Shown: positions 25,766 to 35,867 of the stretch, one piece after another | Layout: each line of letters starts with the position of its first letter | How positions within the stretch are numbered: position 1 is the first letter of the stretch | Assembly: GCF_008364765.1 (NCBI RefSeq) | Contig: NZ_VTUY01000002.1 | Location: 126,501-190,500 of the forward strand | Direction of reading: 5' to 3' | DNA length: 64,000 nt | Source: Bacillus sp. CH30_1T | Lineage (GTDB): Bacteria > Bacillota > Bacilli > Bacillales > Bacillaceae_B | Translations under genes and position numbers: made by a program | Notes under the pieces: model-generated | What the model saw: only the letters and a program-made list of their open reading frames with translations | Told to the model about the DNA's origin: nothing | Databases searched by the model: none

Positions 25766-26875
25766 CTAATAATTCCTTATAAAACTATTCAGTTCTTTTC
25801 GATTTTCATCAGCTAGTATTCTAATAGAATCTGGAATATTATTATATTCTTTTTTATTCATTTTAAAATTATTTAGCATATCGAATAAATATCCCGATTT
25901 GTACTCTTTTAAAGCAACATTTCTCTCTTCAAGGTTTAGTTGCTTGTATAGTCTTTTAGTTTTATTATGAACTGAAACAGATAATGTGTACTTGCCAAGG
26001 CAATTTGCTACAATTCCACAATGCAATTTAGTTGTAATTACTATGTTTAGCTCGTTTATTAATGCAATAAGTTGCTGAGGATTATTATAATCAATGCCTA
26101 TAACATTCTCTTCACCAAATTCATCTTTAATATTGGTAAAGGCCTGATAATCATAATTTTCTTTGTAAAAATCATTAAATACCACAAGCTTATACTTACC
26201 AATTTCATCGCAATATTTTTTAAGGTCTTTGATCAAAAGAATTAATTTATCATTATCATTTTTATTTATCGGGAGATGAACACCTATCAGTAAACAAGCA
26301 TCTTTTTTCTCTACATTAATTTTATTTTTTATTAAGGCTGATTGTGTACTATCTACATTTTGCGACTGTAATGTTAAAATCGAATCAGCAGTAACTTTAA
26401 GCTTATTTTCCTTAACGCCATATCTTATTAAATATTCTTTAGATTCAATATCTCTTACAACAGTTTTTTTGCTTTTATTACATAAAAATACTGTTAACTT
26501 CCTTGCTAGTTTATTTGTCAATGGTCCTGCCCCAACACCAATAAAAATAAAAGGTTTTTTAAATAAAAATGCTAGTAATGCTACTGACAAATGCCTAATT
26601 ATTAATCTATAAGACCAAACTTTATTTTTTCCTGGAGGTTCACCTAAATAGCCTCCACCGAAGAAAACAAGTGAATCAGCTTCAATAATACTTCTTATTC
26701 CTCTTTTCTCTGAAACTCTAACCAGTTTGCGTACTCTATCACTCGCAAAGGGTAAGTGAATTGAAGATATCGTGTTTTTTTCATTTTCATTTAACCAGTT
26801 AATAAAATGGATTACAAAGAGTGTATCCCCAAAATTATCTCCATAATAAGAACCGTGAAGTGCAACCTTTTTCAT
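25766..26875 (-). CDS. Polysaccharide pyruvyltransferase family protein
   Basis: This 369-aa protein begins KVALHGSYYGDNFGDTLFVIHFINWL and contains VFFGGGYLGEPPG and IVITTKLHCGIVANCLGKY, the motifs of the CsaB/pyruvyltransferase fold. It probably adds a pyruvate ketal to a sugar of the polysaccharide. Its closest counterparts in B. subtilis are EpsI/EpsO. Ribosome binding site AGGAGG. The gap to the flippase gene is 82 bases. Confidence 0.85.
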   Translation of the reverse strand: MKKVALHGSYYGDNFGDTLFVIHFINWLNENEKNTISSIHLPFASDRVRKLVRVSEKRGIRSIIEADSLVFFGGGYLGEPPGKNKVWSYRLIIRHLSVALLAFLFKKPFIFIGVGAGPLTNKLARKLTVFLCNKSKKTVVRDIESKEYLIRYGVKENKLKVTADSILTLQSQNVDSTQSALIKNKINVEKKDACLLIGVHLPINKNDNDKLILLIKDLKKYCDEIGKYKLVVFNDFYKENYDYQAFTNIKDEFGEENVIGIDYNNPQQLIALINELNIVITTKLHCGIVANCLGKYTLSVSVHNKTKRLYKQLNLEERNVALKEYKSGYLFDMLNNFKMNKKEYNNIPDSIRILADENRKELNSFIRNY

Positions 26876-26916
26876 TAAATATCCTCCTAAATACTTTTCA
26901 AAGATTATTTTTGCTT

Positions 26917-27957
26917 TTACAAATTAGAAATTAATTTCGGAACTACTTTTGACTCTTCAAATTTTTGTGATTCTAAAATAGCATTCTTTTTCATTTGGTT
27001 TACAAGATCTGTATCATTTATTAATATCATCATTTTTTTAATTAAATCCTCTAAATCATTATTATTAAATAATAGACCTGTCTGTCCAGCCTTTATTACT
27101 TCAGAATTATACTTCCAATCAGAAGCAATAACTGGAAGACCTGCAGTCATTCCATCGAGTATAGTTCCTGGAAATCCTTCACCAATATAATAGGTGGGAA
27201 ATAACATTAAATCGTACTTGCTTAATTCATTTAAAATTTCATTAGGTTCTAAGACACCATTATAATAAATATACGAAGAGTTATTTTTTATAGTTTCAAA
27301 TTGCTCTTTATATTGCTCTCCTATTGGACCATATATATATAGCTCAATTTTATCATCTGAGCCTTGGTTAATTCTGTTTAATGCGGATATAGCTAATTCA
27401 ATACCTTTTTCTTTTATAACTCTAGAAAAAAATACAACCTTTTTAACTTTACTAACTTTTGATAAACTAATTTCTTTGTTATTATACAATCTGAAATTAG
27501 GGAAATATATTACATTATCAAACCCTATATATTCCAATTTATTTTTTAATGACTCTGTTTGTACGTAAATATAATTTACCTTTTTAAAGTATTTAATATA
27601 ACCTCGATTTCCCTCTAGAAATTCAGCTAACCAGCCACCAATTGCAATAAAATGAAGGTCTTTCTTAAGTATAAAATTCAAATAATAAAATAGAGGCGAG
27701 ATAAATTTAATCGCTTTTTGAGCAGGAAGAAAAATAACTATATTTGAATTTAACCATTTAAATAATCCCTTTAAATAATTCAACCCTTTTTCTTTCTTAT
27801 TAGCTCCTATAGAAGTATCTGTATACTGGATTATATAATTTCCTTCTGGAGTATATTTTATTAAGGATTCAAATATTGTCCGAGTCCGCATAGTCTGACC
27901 ATTCAAGTTATTATGTCTATAACCAAAATTCCCAAACATATAAATTTTTTTTTTCAT
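26917..27957 (-). CDS. Glycosyltransferase, GT4-like
   Basis: This 346-aa GT-B enzyme has a Rossmann-like N-domain and the C-terminal donor motif: VVFFSRVIKEKGIELAISAL, then YDLMLFPTYYIGEGFPGTILDGMTAGLPVIASDWKYN (the E-x7-E region of retaining GT4 enzymes). Donor and acceptor are unknown. It is an EPS repeat-unit enzyme by context. Confidence 0.85.
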   Translation of the reverse strand: MKKKIYMFGNFGYRHNNLNGQTMRTRTIFESLIKYTPEGNYIIQYTDTSIGANKKEKGLNYLKGLFKWLNSNIVIFLPAQKAIKFISPLFYYLNFILKKDLHFIAIGGWLAEFLEGNRGYIKYFKKVNYIYVQTESLKNKLEYIGFDNVIYFPNFRLYNNKEISLSKVSKVKKVVFFSRVIKEKGIELAISALNRINQGSDDKIELYIYGPIGEQYKEQFETIKNNSSYIYYNGVLEPNEILNELSKYDLMLFPTYYIGEGFPGTILDGMTAGLPVIASDWKYNSEVIKAGQTGLLFNNNDLEDLIKKMMILINDTDLVNQMKKNAILESQKFEESKVVPKLISNL

Positions 27958-27968
27958 AAAATTTACTC

Positions 27969-29303
27969 CTAAACTTTTCTTATAATAGATTTACATGAAA
28001 ACCCTACTACTGTTAATGTCATTAACATGATGATAAAAAACTGAGTGAAGCCATTTTTAAATAGTAGTATTACATTTGAAAAAATTAAAAAAGCGAATAC
28101 ATTTCGTATAATACTTCGGGAATTATACAATTTATTGTAAAAATATGAAAACACCAACCCGAAAATGCCACTAAAAAATATACTACTCACACCAAAGTTA
28201 ATATACATTTCATTTATATAAAAAGTAGAGGGATTTCCTTTTAAATAAAAGTCTCTTTCCCAAAGTTTATTAATAATTATAGGCTTATCTTCCATGATGC
28301 TTCTTGGAACAATACTTGTAAAAAAGAAATAAATACTATATCCCCACGGAAGCCCAAAGATTTCCTTATGCTCTAATCCCAATAGTAACGTTTTAAATCC
28401 TCCAGAAGAGCTACCAAAAAGCAATTCCATAAAACCTCTTCTTTGCCAAGGCATTATTATATTTAAATCATTTCTTTGTAGCTGAGTTGAAAGAACTCTA
28501 GCCCACCATAATATAGGTATTAAAAGAATACTTAAAACACCTAATTGAAGTATTCTGCTTCTTTTATAACTAGTTTCATTTAATTTTTTTCTTTTTTTAA
28601 TTTTTTCTATACCTATGTGCGTTAAAAATACAAATATAAAAATGATTAGATTAATTATTTCTCTTCTTTGCCCTGAAGTCATATATATTAATAAAATTGG
28701 TAAAATTAAATACAAAGTCGTTAATCTTACTTTTTCAACCTCTATAAAATCTTTTAATACCTTTAATATGAATAAAGTTAAAGGTATTAGCAAATATAAG
28801 GTGGAAATATATTCCGATTCAAATACCCCTTCCTTTCTAGATGGAGAAAAGAATAGCCATAAACTTTGATCATATTTACTAAGACTGTATAAGAATATTC
28901 CTAACCAAAAAAACATCAAACTTGTAGCTACAATATTATAATTCTTATAAACAATGTTATATTTATTATTTATACGGTCCTTCTTTCCCAATAATTTCAT
29001 CATAAATAAATAACCTATATAGAAAGAAAGCATTATTAACGTCGTAATAAATATTAAGTATAATCCTATACTTTCATTTTTATATCCAACATGATAATCA
29101 AGTATCTCTTTTAAAAACAGTTCCCCGTTGAAGTAAAAATCCCATGCTGGTATAGCATAGAAGAAAATAAACAAAAAAACGAACAAAGTTCCAACATCAA
29201 ATGGTTTTTTTGTAAAAACGTTAATGGCTAGTAATAATAAAGATACCTGTATAAAAATTACTAATATTGCAAATATATCCACGATAACAACTCTTCCTAA
29301 CAT
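27969..29303 (-). CDS. O-antigen/EPS polymerase (Wzy-like)
   Basis: This 444-aa integral membrane protein has about 10-12 helices and a large external loop near residues 290-370 (contains LFGSSSGGFKTLLLGLEHKEIFGLPWGYSIY). Wzy proteins share topology more than sequence. Its size, AT-richness and place between glycosyltransferases and the flippase identify it as the polymerase of a Wzx/Wzy system. Confidence 0.75.
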   Translation of the reverse strand: MLGRVVIVDIFAILVIFIQVSLLLLAINVFTKKPFDVGTLFVFLFIFFYAIPAWDFYFNGELFLKEILDYHVGYKNESIGLYLIFITTLIMLSFYIGYLFMMKLLGKKDRINNKYNIVYKNYNIVATSLMFFWLGIFLYSLSKYDQSLWLFFSPSRKEGVFESEYISTLYLLIPLTLFILKVLKDFIEVEKVRLTTLYLILPILLIYMTSGQRREIINLIIFIFVFLTHIGIEKIKKRKKLNETSYKRSRILQLGVLSILLIPILWWARVLSTQLQRNDLNIIMPWQRRGFMELLFGSSSGGFKTLLLGLEHKEIFGLPWGYSIYFFFTSIVPRSIMEDKPIIINKLWERDFYLKGNPSTFYINEMYINFGVSSIFFSGIFGLVFSYFYNKLYNSRSIIRNVFAFLIFSNVILLFKNGFTQFFIIMLMTLTVVGFSCKSIIRKV

Positions 29304-29326
29304 AATATTTTTACAAATATAAAATA

Positions 29327-30493
29327 CTATCTAGTGCTCTCCGCCTTTTCCCAAAATGGCTTTGCTTTACCCATTAAAATATTATAAACTCCCACCCATT
29401 GTGCTATTACTGTCACACAGTAATAATATATTAAAGTCATATATTTATTATTCGTTTTAGTAACCATCTTAAGCAAAGCTAAAAGATAAAAAAGCACTTG
29501 TCCAGCAAATGTTAAAGCATAAAACCATGAAGAAGATATTAAGAATAAATTTGACAATAATGCAATAAAGTGTGCGATCCATAACAAATACCTACATGTC
29601 CTGTGACCAAAATAGAAATAAGAAAACCATTTATATTTAAAAATATTTAGTATTTTTAGATCTGGCAATATATATTTTAGAATAATTCTGTTCATTCTTA
29701 CTTTACGACCAAACTCATCTTCAATGACCTCTCCAGCCTTTTCATAAGCTACAGCGTCATGATTTGCTATTGCTCTTTTACCTTGGAGTGCATATAAAGG
29801 TGGCATCGCGCTGTCATGACATTGAATTGGATTGAAATCGTAATAATCTATTGTTCTACAAGCATATATTGCCCCGTTACCAGCAGTAATAGTTTGAATC
29901 CTTCCTTCAATTTCTCGAATAGCCATATCACTATCCCAATAACTAGCTTCGGCACCACTTACATCACTAGATTCCTGATTAACTATTGATAATCTACCTG
30001 ATACATAGGCGATTTCATCCGAGGTAAAAGCTGACATCAATTCTTTTACAGAATCCCGCTCCATAATAGAGTTTGCATCAGTCATTACCAGATACTCTGT
30101 TGTAACTGTTTTGTGTGCTTCGTTTTGAGCATTTGTTTTTCCTTTACGGGCCTTCACCTCATAGAGTCTTATTTTTTTATCTTCATGACCTTTAATAAAT
30201 TGTTTAACAATATCATTTGTACTGTCTGTACTGTTATCAGAAGCTATTAAAAACTCAATTTTTTCGTGAGGATAATCTAACTCAATAATATTATTAAGCT
30301 TATCTAAAATTACTTTTTCTTCATTATGCGCAACAACCATAACTGTACAAGTAGGTTGATTAGTATAGTCTTTTTTCAGTTTACGTTCTGAATATAATTT
30401 GCCTATTAGTTTTAATGAAAAAGGATAACCAATCATTGCCCACACTATTATAAATACACTAATATAAAATTGTATTTCAAAAAACAACTTCAT
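29327..30493 (-). CDS. Glycosyltransferase family 2 membrane protein
   Basis: This 388-aa protein has an N-terminal helix, then a GT-A domain (about 45-280): TCTVMVVAHNEEKVILDKL, DNSTDSTND, VMTDANSIM (DXD-like DAN) and a C-terminal HDSAMPPL segment, followed by three or four membrane helices. It resembles processive or membrane-bound GT2 enzymes. Sugar specificity is not known. Ribosome binding site TAAGGGGGG. Confidence 0.85.
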   Translation of the reverse strand: MKLFFEIQFYISVFIIVWAMIGYPFSLKLIGKLYSERKLKKDYTNQPTCTVMVVAHNEEKVILDKLNNIIELDYPHEKIEFLIASDNSTDSTNDIVKQFIKGHEDKKIRLYEVKARKGKTNAQNEAHKTVTTEYLVMTDANSIMERDSVKELMSAFTSDEIAYVSGRLSIVNQESSDVSGAEASYWDSDMAIREIEGRIQTITAGNGAIYACRTIDYYDFNPIQCHDSAMPPLYALQGKRAIANHDAVAYEKAGEVIEDEFGRKVRMNRIILKYILPDLKILNIFKYKWFSYFYFGHRTCRYLLWIAHFIALLSNLFLISSSWFYALTFAGQVLFYLLALLKMVTKTNNKYMTLIYYYCVTVIAQWVGVYNILMGKAKPFWEKAESTR

Positions 30494-30512
30494 AATATCC
30501 CCCCTTAATATT

Positions 30513-31145
30513 TCACTTTATTTTCCTTATCGGAACCCCTACATAAGTTCCGACTTCAGTTATATTATTAATAACGGTAGCACCAGCACCAATTACACAT
30601 CCGTTTGTAATCATCACATTATTACTTACTTTACTTCCAATACCTATCCAATTCAGATTTTCAACTGTCACTGTTCCCGCCAAATGGCAGCCGGGTGATA
30701 TATGAACATAATCTCCTATGATATTGTCGTGGTCTATAGAAGTAGCAGTATTAATGATGCATCCTTTACCTACTCTAGTACAACAGTTGATTACTACCCC
30801 AGCCATAACTACTGTTCCACTGCCTATGTATACCTGTTCTCCAATAATTGCAGAAGGATGAATTAACGTAGGTATTTTTGCTCCGGTTGCTTCGAGTTTA
30901 TTCTGAATTTTCTCTCTTATATAATTATTACCAATACCTACAACTATTTCATATTCATTTTTATAAGTAATTACATCATCAGTTGTCCCGATCACTTCAA
31001 TCCCCATTGATGAATCAACATTTTGATCATCATCTAGAAAAACAATATTACTCCATTTATTCATTTTCAATGCGATGTCAGCGACAACTTTTCCATGGCC
31101 ACTAGCACCTATAATCATAAGTTTATTTTTCATGTTTCCCATCAT
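30513..31145 (-). CDS. epsM: Sugar O/N-acetyltransferase, EpsM/PglD-like
   Basis: This roughly 210-aa protein has an N-terminal Rossmann-like part (KLMIIGASGHGKVVADIA, FLDDD) and a C-terminal left-handed beta-helix of hexapeptide repeats (from about residue 90: GEQVYIGSGTVVMAGVVIN, then IDHDNIIGDYVHISPGCHLAG with the catalytic His). This is the PglD/NeuD architecture. It would N-acetylate a UDP-4-amino-sugar made by the dehydratase and aminotransferase encoded upstream, giving a bacillosamine-type sugar. Starts at 31145, 31142 or 31133 are possible. The gene overlaps the sugar transferase gene. Confidence 0.88.
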   Translation of the reverse strand: MMGNMKNKLMIIGASGHGKVVADIALKMNKWSNIVFLDDDQNVDSSMGIEVIGTTDDVITYKNEYEIVVGIGNNYIREKIQNKLEATGAKIPTLIHPSAIIGEQVYIGSGTVVMAGVVINCCTRVGKGCIINTATSIDHDNIIGDYVHISPGCHLAGTVTVENLNWIGIGSKVSNNVMITNGCVIGAGATVINNITEVGTYVGVPIRKIK

Positions 31146-31770
31146 TCCCTTTGAAAGCTTCCATCGTAGCTGCTGTCTCCGAATTAATTCCTTCTCTCAC
31201 AAAAACCTTTTTAATAGTTGAAAAAATAATCTTCCAATCATTCTTAAAACTAACTTTTTCAACATAATACACATCTAAATCAAACTTCTCTTCCCAACTT
31301 ATAGCATTCCTACCACTAACCTGAGCCAAACCAGATAGCCCTGGCCTAACCTCATGACGCCGTTTTTGAAGCTCATTATAAAGTGGAAGATACTGTACCA
31401 ATAATGGTCTGGGCCCTACTATAGACATATCACCTTTTAAGATATTAAAAAGCTCCGGAAGTTCATCAAGCGACGTAGAACGCAGAAATCTTCCAAACTT
31501 TGTCAACCTAACACTGTCAGGAAGTAATTCTCCATTCCCATCTCTCTCATCCGTCATAGTTCTAAACTTATACATCATAAAAATCTTCTCATTAAGCCCC
31601 GGCCTTTTTTGTTTAAAAAGCACCGGGCTACCTAACTTAATTCTTACAATGATCGTCATTACTGGAAGAACCGGAATAATAGTAAGAATGATAATTGCAA
31701 ACAATGAAAGCATGAAATCCATCGGTCTTTTTATAAACCTTTTATAAATACCACCTTGAAAATCCTTCAT
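31123..31770 (-). CDS. epsL: Initiating sugar-phosphate transferase, EpsL/PglC-like
   Basis: This 215-aa protein has one N-terminal membrane helix (about 18-42), then the bacterial sugar transferase domain: GSPVLFKQKRPGLNEKIFMMYKFRTM, LRSTSLDELPELFNILKGDMSIVGPRPLL and RHEVRPGLSGLAQVSGRN. It would load the first sugar phosphate, probably a bacillosamine-type residue, onto undecaprenyl phosphate. ATG 31770 overlaps the stop of the aminotransferase gene (TAATG); a GTG at 31782 is an alternative start. Confidence 0.9.
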   Translation of the reverse strand: MKDFQGGIYKRFIKRPMDFMLSLFAIIILTIIPVLPVMTIIVRIKLGSPVLFKQKRPGLNEKIFMMYKFRTMTDERDGNGELLPDSVRLTKFGRFLRSTSLDELPELFNILKGDMSIVGPRPLLVQYLPLYNELQKRRHEVRPGLSGLAQVSGRNAISWEEKFDLDVYYVEKVSFKNDWKIIFSTIKKVFVREGINSETAATMEAFKGNDGKHEK

Positions 31771-32885
31771 TACTTCAACCACAACCCTTTAATAATCTCC
31801 ACAACTCTCTCCAAATCCCCATCCATCATCTTCGTATCAGACGGCAAACACACCCCATTCTCAAACAACTTCTCCGAAATACCCGTCCCAACAAAATCAT
31901 ACTCCTCAAAATACGGCTGCATATGCATTGGCTTCCAAATTGGCCTGGACTCAATATTTTCTTTTTCAAGAGCATCCATAACATCTATCGGCCTAACATG
32001 ACCATTCAATGTCATCGAACTCAACCAATAATTCGGCTCATCCCATTCATTACTAGGCATAAACTCAACACCAGCAAGTTCCCCAAGCTCTCTTTTATAA
32101 AAGTCAAAGATATATCTCTTCTTCTCAACCCTCTGATCCAACACCTTAAGCTGCCCTCTACCAATACCCGCAACCACATTGCTCATACGGTAATTAAACC
32201 CCAATTCGCTATGTTGATAATGCCTTGCTTTGTCTCTACTCTGTGTAGCCCAAAATCTTGTTTTCGCAATACGTTCTTCGTCATTTGAAACTAGCATCCC
32301 ACCACCAGATGTAGTGATGATCTTGTTTCCATTAAAGGAGAAAATACCATAATCTCCGAACGTTCCAGTATGCTTTCCTTTGTAATAAGTACCTAAACTC
32401 TCAGCAGCATCTTCTATTAACGCAACATTATACTTCTTACAAAGTTCTACTATTTTATCCATATCAGCAGATAGTCCATAAAGGTGGACAACAATCACTG
32501 CTTTCACACCAGGATACCTTTCAAAAGCTTCTTCTAACGCTTTAGGACACATATTCCACGTCTCATAATTACTATCTATAAAAACAGGAATTGCATTTTG
32601 ATAGATAATCGGATTCGCTGTAGCAGAGAATGTTAGTGTCGGACAGAAGACGATATTTCCTTCTTCCACACCAGCCGCTCTTAAAGCTAAATGTATAGCT
32701 CCAGTACCAGAAGAAAGAGCTGCTGCAGCCTTAGAACCAACCTTAGCAGCCAATTCTTTTTCAAATTCATTTACGTTCTCTCCAAGAGGAGCGATCCAAT
32801 TGGTATCAAAAGCTTCTTTTACATATTCCATTTCATAACCTTCATCACTCATATGAGGTGATGAAAGAAAAATTCGATCTCCCAT
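31770..32885 (-). CDS. epsN: DegT/DnrJ/EryC1 aminotransferase, EpsN/PglE-like
   Basis: This 371-aa PLP enzyme has SSGTGAIHLALRAAGV, ALIEDAAESLGTYYKGKHTGTFGDYGIFSFNGNKIITT (PLP Lys in GNK) and NYRMSNVVAGIGRGQL. It would aminate the 4-keto sugar produced by the dehydratase at 33942-35762. The following genes give the acetyltransferase and initiating transferase, so the four steps of bacillosamine-lipid formation lie together. Confidence 0.9.
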   Translation of the reverse strand: MGDRIFLSSPHMSDEGYEMEYVKEAFDTNWIAPLGENVNEFEKELAAKVGSKAAAALSSGTGAIHLALRAAGVEEGNIVFCPTLTFSATANPIIYQNAIPVFIDSNYETWNMCPKALEEAFERYPGVKAVIVVHLYGLSADMDKIVELCKKYNVALIEDAAESLGTYYKGKHTGTFGDYGIFSFNGNKIITTSGGGMLVSNDEERIAKTRFWATQSRDKARHYQHSELGFNYRMSNVVAGIGRGQLKVLDQRVEKKRYIFDFYKRELGELAGVEFMPSNEWDEPNYWLSSMTLNGHVRPIDVMDALEKENIESRPIWKPMHMQPYFEEYDFVGTGISEKLFENGVCLPSDTKMMDGDLERVVEIIKGLWLK

Positions 32886-32987
32886 ACTCTAAATCTTCCT
32901 CCCACTATTATATAGTTGCTTATTACTTAGTTGGATATATAGAAGCTCTATCCACATAACTAATAAACTACTAAATACTTTTTCATA

Positions 32988-33023
32988 AACATAGGTACTT
33001 AAGTTTCTTTAAGTACCTATGTT
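32988..33023. terminator. Perfect 15-bp hairpin after galU
   Basis: AACATAGGTACTTAA / TTAAGTACCTATGTT with a 6-base loop. T-tracts are weak, so it may attenuate rather than stop transcription between galU and the aminotransferase gene. Confidence 0.6.
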
Positions 33024-33035
33024 TATATTCATATA

Positions 33036-33929
33036 TTACTTAGTGATTTTTTCTGTGTTGACTATGTTCTTAAGATAGTTCATTACCTGATCCTGTAAAT
33101 CTTCACGTTCCAAAGCAAACTCCACAGTAGCCCTAATAAACCCAAACTTATCACCCACATCATGCCGATCGCCTTCAAATTCGTAACCAACCACCATTTG
33201 CTGCTCATTCAATTTCTTTATCGCATCCGTCAGTTGGATTTCATTCCCTGCTCCCGGAGTTTGGTTTTCCAGGATATCAAAGATCTCAGGACGCAACACA
33301 TAACGTCCCATGATGGCATAGTTAGATGGTGCGTCTTCCACCTTTGGCTTTTCGACTAAGTCATTGATATGGAAGACACCATTGTCTATTTCATTCTGAT
33401 TGATCGAAATAACTCCATACTTCGAAACATCCTTTTGAGGGACTTCCTGTACTCCAATGACTGATGAGTTATACCTCTCATACACATCGATCAATTGCTT
33501 CAAACAAGGCTTCTCTGGAGAATGAACAATATCATCACCCAATAACACCGCAAACGGCTCATCCCCGATAAACCGACTCGCACAAGATATCGCATGCCCC
33601 AATCCAAGAGGCTCCTTCTGGCGGATATAATGAATATTAGCCAGCTTCGAAATCCCCTGCACTTCTTCCAGCTGCTCATACTTACCCTTCTTCGCAAGCG
33701 TCTCCTCTAACTCATAAGACTTATCAAAATGATCCTCTATCGCTCTTTTACCTCGACCAGTCACAATGATAATATCCTCAATACCAGAAGCGACTGCTTC
33801 CTCGATAATATATTGAATCGTAGGCTTGTCTACAATCGGTAACATTTCTTTCGGTTGAGCTTTCGTAGCTGGCAAGAAACGCGTTCCTAGTCCAGCTGCA
33901 GGAATAATCGCTTTTCGTACTTTTTGCAT
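33036..33929 (-). CDS. galU: UTP-glucose-1-phosphate uridylyltransferase
   Basis: This 297-aa nucleotidyltransferase begins [39 protein letters not shown] and contains VLLGDDIV and the LVEKP motif. It makes UDP-glucose. The start at 33929 follows GGGGTGGAAGGT; a GTG at 33938 is possible. It supplies Ugd and glycosyltransferases of the cluster. Confidence 0.95.
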   Translation of the reverse strand: MQKVRKAIIPAAGLGTRFLPATKAQPKEMLPIVDKPTIQYIIEEAVASGIEDIIIVTGRGKRAIEDHFDKSYELEETLAKKGKYEQLEEVQGISKLANIHYIRQKEPLGLGHAISCASRFIGDEPFAVLLGDDIVHSPEKPCLKQLIDVYERYNSSVIGVQEVPQKDVSKYGVISINQNEIDNGVFHINDLVEKPKVEDAPSNYAIMGRYVLRPEIFDILENQTPGAGNEIQLTDAIKKLNEQQMVVGYEFEGDRHDVGDKFGFIRATVEFALEREDLQDQVMNYLKNIVNTEKITK

Positions 33930-33941
33930 ACCTTCCACCCC

Positions 33942-35762
33942 TTAGTTTACATTTTGAACTAATAGCTTTTCCTTTTTATTAGCTAATTCTAATACGTAGT
34001 TAGATAAATACTTAGGATCAAAGTCAGCATGGTTCTCTACTAAATTCAAAACTCTCCCATACTCAAACGCCACCGTCTTCCCAATAAAAATCTTCGGAAA
34101 CACAGCCTCCCCATGAACCTCATTCTCCCCCAATAATTCCTCATACATCTTCTCACCAGGACGAATCCCAGCATATTTAATCCCGATTTCTTCTATTGAA
34201 TAACCGGATAGTTTAATCAGATTTTTCGCCAGATCCACAATCTTAACTGGTTCACCCATATCAAGGACAAAGATCTCTCCACCACGAGCCAAAGCACCAG
34301 CCTGCATCACCAAACGGGAAGCTTCCGGAATCGTCATAAAGTATCTCGTCATATCCGGATGGGTAACCGTTACCGGACCGCCAGCTTGAATTTGCTTCTT
34401 GAATAATGGAATGACACTTCCACGGCTGCCCAAAACGTTTCCAAAACGGACAGCAACGAAATTGGTCCCACTTTGTTTATCTAAATTCTGAATGACCATT
34501 TCAGCGATTCTCTTCGTAGACCCCATTACGTTTGTCGGGTTCACTGCTTTATCCGAAGAAACAAGCACGAACGTTTTCACTCCAAATGTATCTGCTGCTT
34601 CCGCTACATTTTTCGTACCGATGACATTGTTCTTAACTGCTTCTTTCGGGTTGTATTCCATTAACGGCACATGCTTATGAGCTGCAGCATGGTACACCAC
34701 ATCTGGTGAGTGACTCTCCATCACTTCAAAGATACGGGAGCGGTCTTGTATATCTGCAATGATCGGAATGATTTCAAACTCTTCTTTATATTTATTCCTA
34801 AGTTCCATATCAATCCCGTAAATCGAGTTTTCCCCATGCCCTAATAATAGAAGCTTCTTGGGTTTGAACTTACTCACCTGGCGACAGATTTCGGAACCGA
34901 TTGATCCGCCTGCTCCTGTAACAAGGATCGTTTTACCTGTCAGTTTTTCAGAGATGCTTTGAGTATCCAGTTCTACCGGATCTCTTCCTAATAAGTCTTC
35001 CACTTGTACATCGCGGAACTGGTTCACGGACACCTTACCTGATACGATATCTTCCAACATAGGCATGATTTGCGTTTTAGCATTGGTCTTACTGCACTCC
35101 TGGTACACTTTTTGAATTTCTGATTTACTCATGGATGGAATTGCTATGATGATTGTTTCTACGTTTAGCTTCTCTACCAGTTTCGGAATGTCTTTTGTTC
35201 TGCCAACGACCGTAACATCATAGATTTGAAGCTTCAGTTTCTTTGGGTCGTCATCGACAAACCCTACAGGCAGGATCTCAGCATCATGATTCTTCATGAA
35301 CTGGCGGACAAGCATGGAACCCGCTGCCCCGGCGCCGATGATGAGGGCACGCTTCTTTTCTTGTTTCGTCTTTATGTAGTAGTCTCTGTACATTCTCCAG
35401 GAGAACCGTGATCCACCTATGAGAATGATATGCAGCATCCACGTTACGCCAAGTACCCTCACATAAATATCACCATTCACAATATACTGGATGGCTCCCG
35501 TTGTTAGGATCGAGAAGGTGATCGCTCGAATGATGGCCAGCATCTCTCCTACACTTGCGTACTCCCATGCTTTCTGGTAAAGACGGTAAACGAAAGCAAA
35601 CAGATGATGACTCGCCAGTAAAACTACTGAGCTGAAAACGAGTGTCGGAAGGGTGTACCAGCTGAAAGTAGGGTGAAGAATATAATAACCGATATAAATA
35701 GCTGTTAACACAATAATGGAATCCAATAGCATCAGCATGGAAACTCGTTTCGTATAACTCAA
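33942..35762 (-). CDS. epsC: Membrane-bound UDP-sugar 4,6-dehydratase, EpsC/PglF-like
   Basis: This 606-aa protein starts at TTG with AGGAGAGG upstream. It has four N-terminal helices (about 1-120), a first Rossmann part (RALIIGAGAAGSMLVRQ, near 140) and a C-terminal SDR dehydratase domain (TILVTGAGGSIGSEICRQ near 285, HAAAHKHVPLMEYNP, FVLVSSDKAVNPTNVMGSTKR). The SDK variant replacing the usual YxxxK Tyr is typical of PglF/WbpM/CapD enzymes. It would form the UDP-4-keto-6-deoxy-GlcNAc precursor of bacillosamine-type sugars. Confidence 0.92.
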   Translation of the reverse strand: MSYTKRVSMLMLLDSIIVLTAIYIGYYILHPTFSWYTLPTLVFSSVVLLASHHLFAFVYRLYQKAWEYASVGEMLAIIRAITFSILTTGAIQYIVNGDIYVRVLGVTWMLHIILIGGSRFSWRMYRDYYIKTKQEKKRALIIGAGAAGSMLVRQFMKNHDAEILPVGFVDDDPKKLKLQIYDVTVVGRTKDIPKLVEKLNVETIIIAIPSMSKSEIQKVYQECSKTNAKTQIMPMLEDIVSGKVSVNQFRDVQVEDLLGRDPVELDTQSISEKLTGKTILVTGAGGSIGSEICRQVSKFKPKKLLLLGHGENSIYGIDMELRNKYKEEFEIIPIIADIQDRSRIFEVMESHSPDVVYHAAAHKHVPLMEYNPKEAVKNNVIGTKNVAEAADTFGVKTFVLVSSDKAVNPTNVMGSTKRIAEMVIQNLDKQSGTNFVAVRFGNVLGSRGSVIPLFKKQIQAGGPVTVTHPDMTRYFMTIPEASRLVMQAGALARGGEIFVLDMGEPVKIVDLAKNLIKLSGYSIEEIGIKYAGIRPGEKMYEELLGENEVHGEAVFPKIFIGKTVAFEYGRVLNLVENHADFDPKYLSNYVLELANKKEKLLVQNVN

Positions 35763-35802
35763 ATGGACCTCTCCTTTTATCTGTTTTTCGACAAAATAAA
35801 TA

Positions 35803-35840
35803 CCTAAGGGAAAAATATAATCGTATATTCTTTCCTTAGG
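35803..35840. terminator. Hairpin upstream of epsC
   Basis: CCTAAGGGAAAAATAT / ATATTCTTTCCTTAGG, imperfect 16-bp stem, followed on the minus strand by TATTTATTTT. It lies between the small gene at 35868-35990 and epsC and may end that transcript or attenuate the operon. Confidence 0.55.
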
Positions 35841-35867
35841 GATCTATATTCTCTTAGATTCTTTTAG

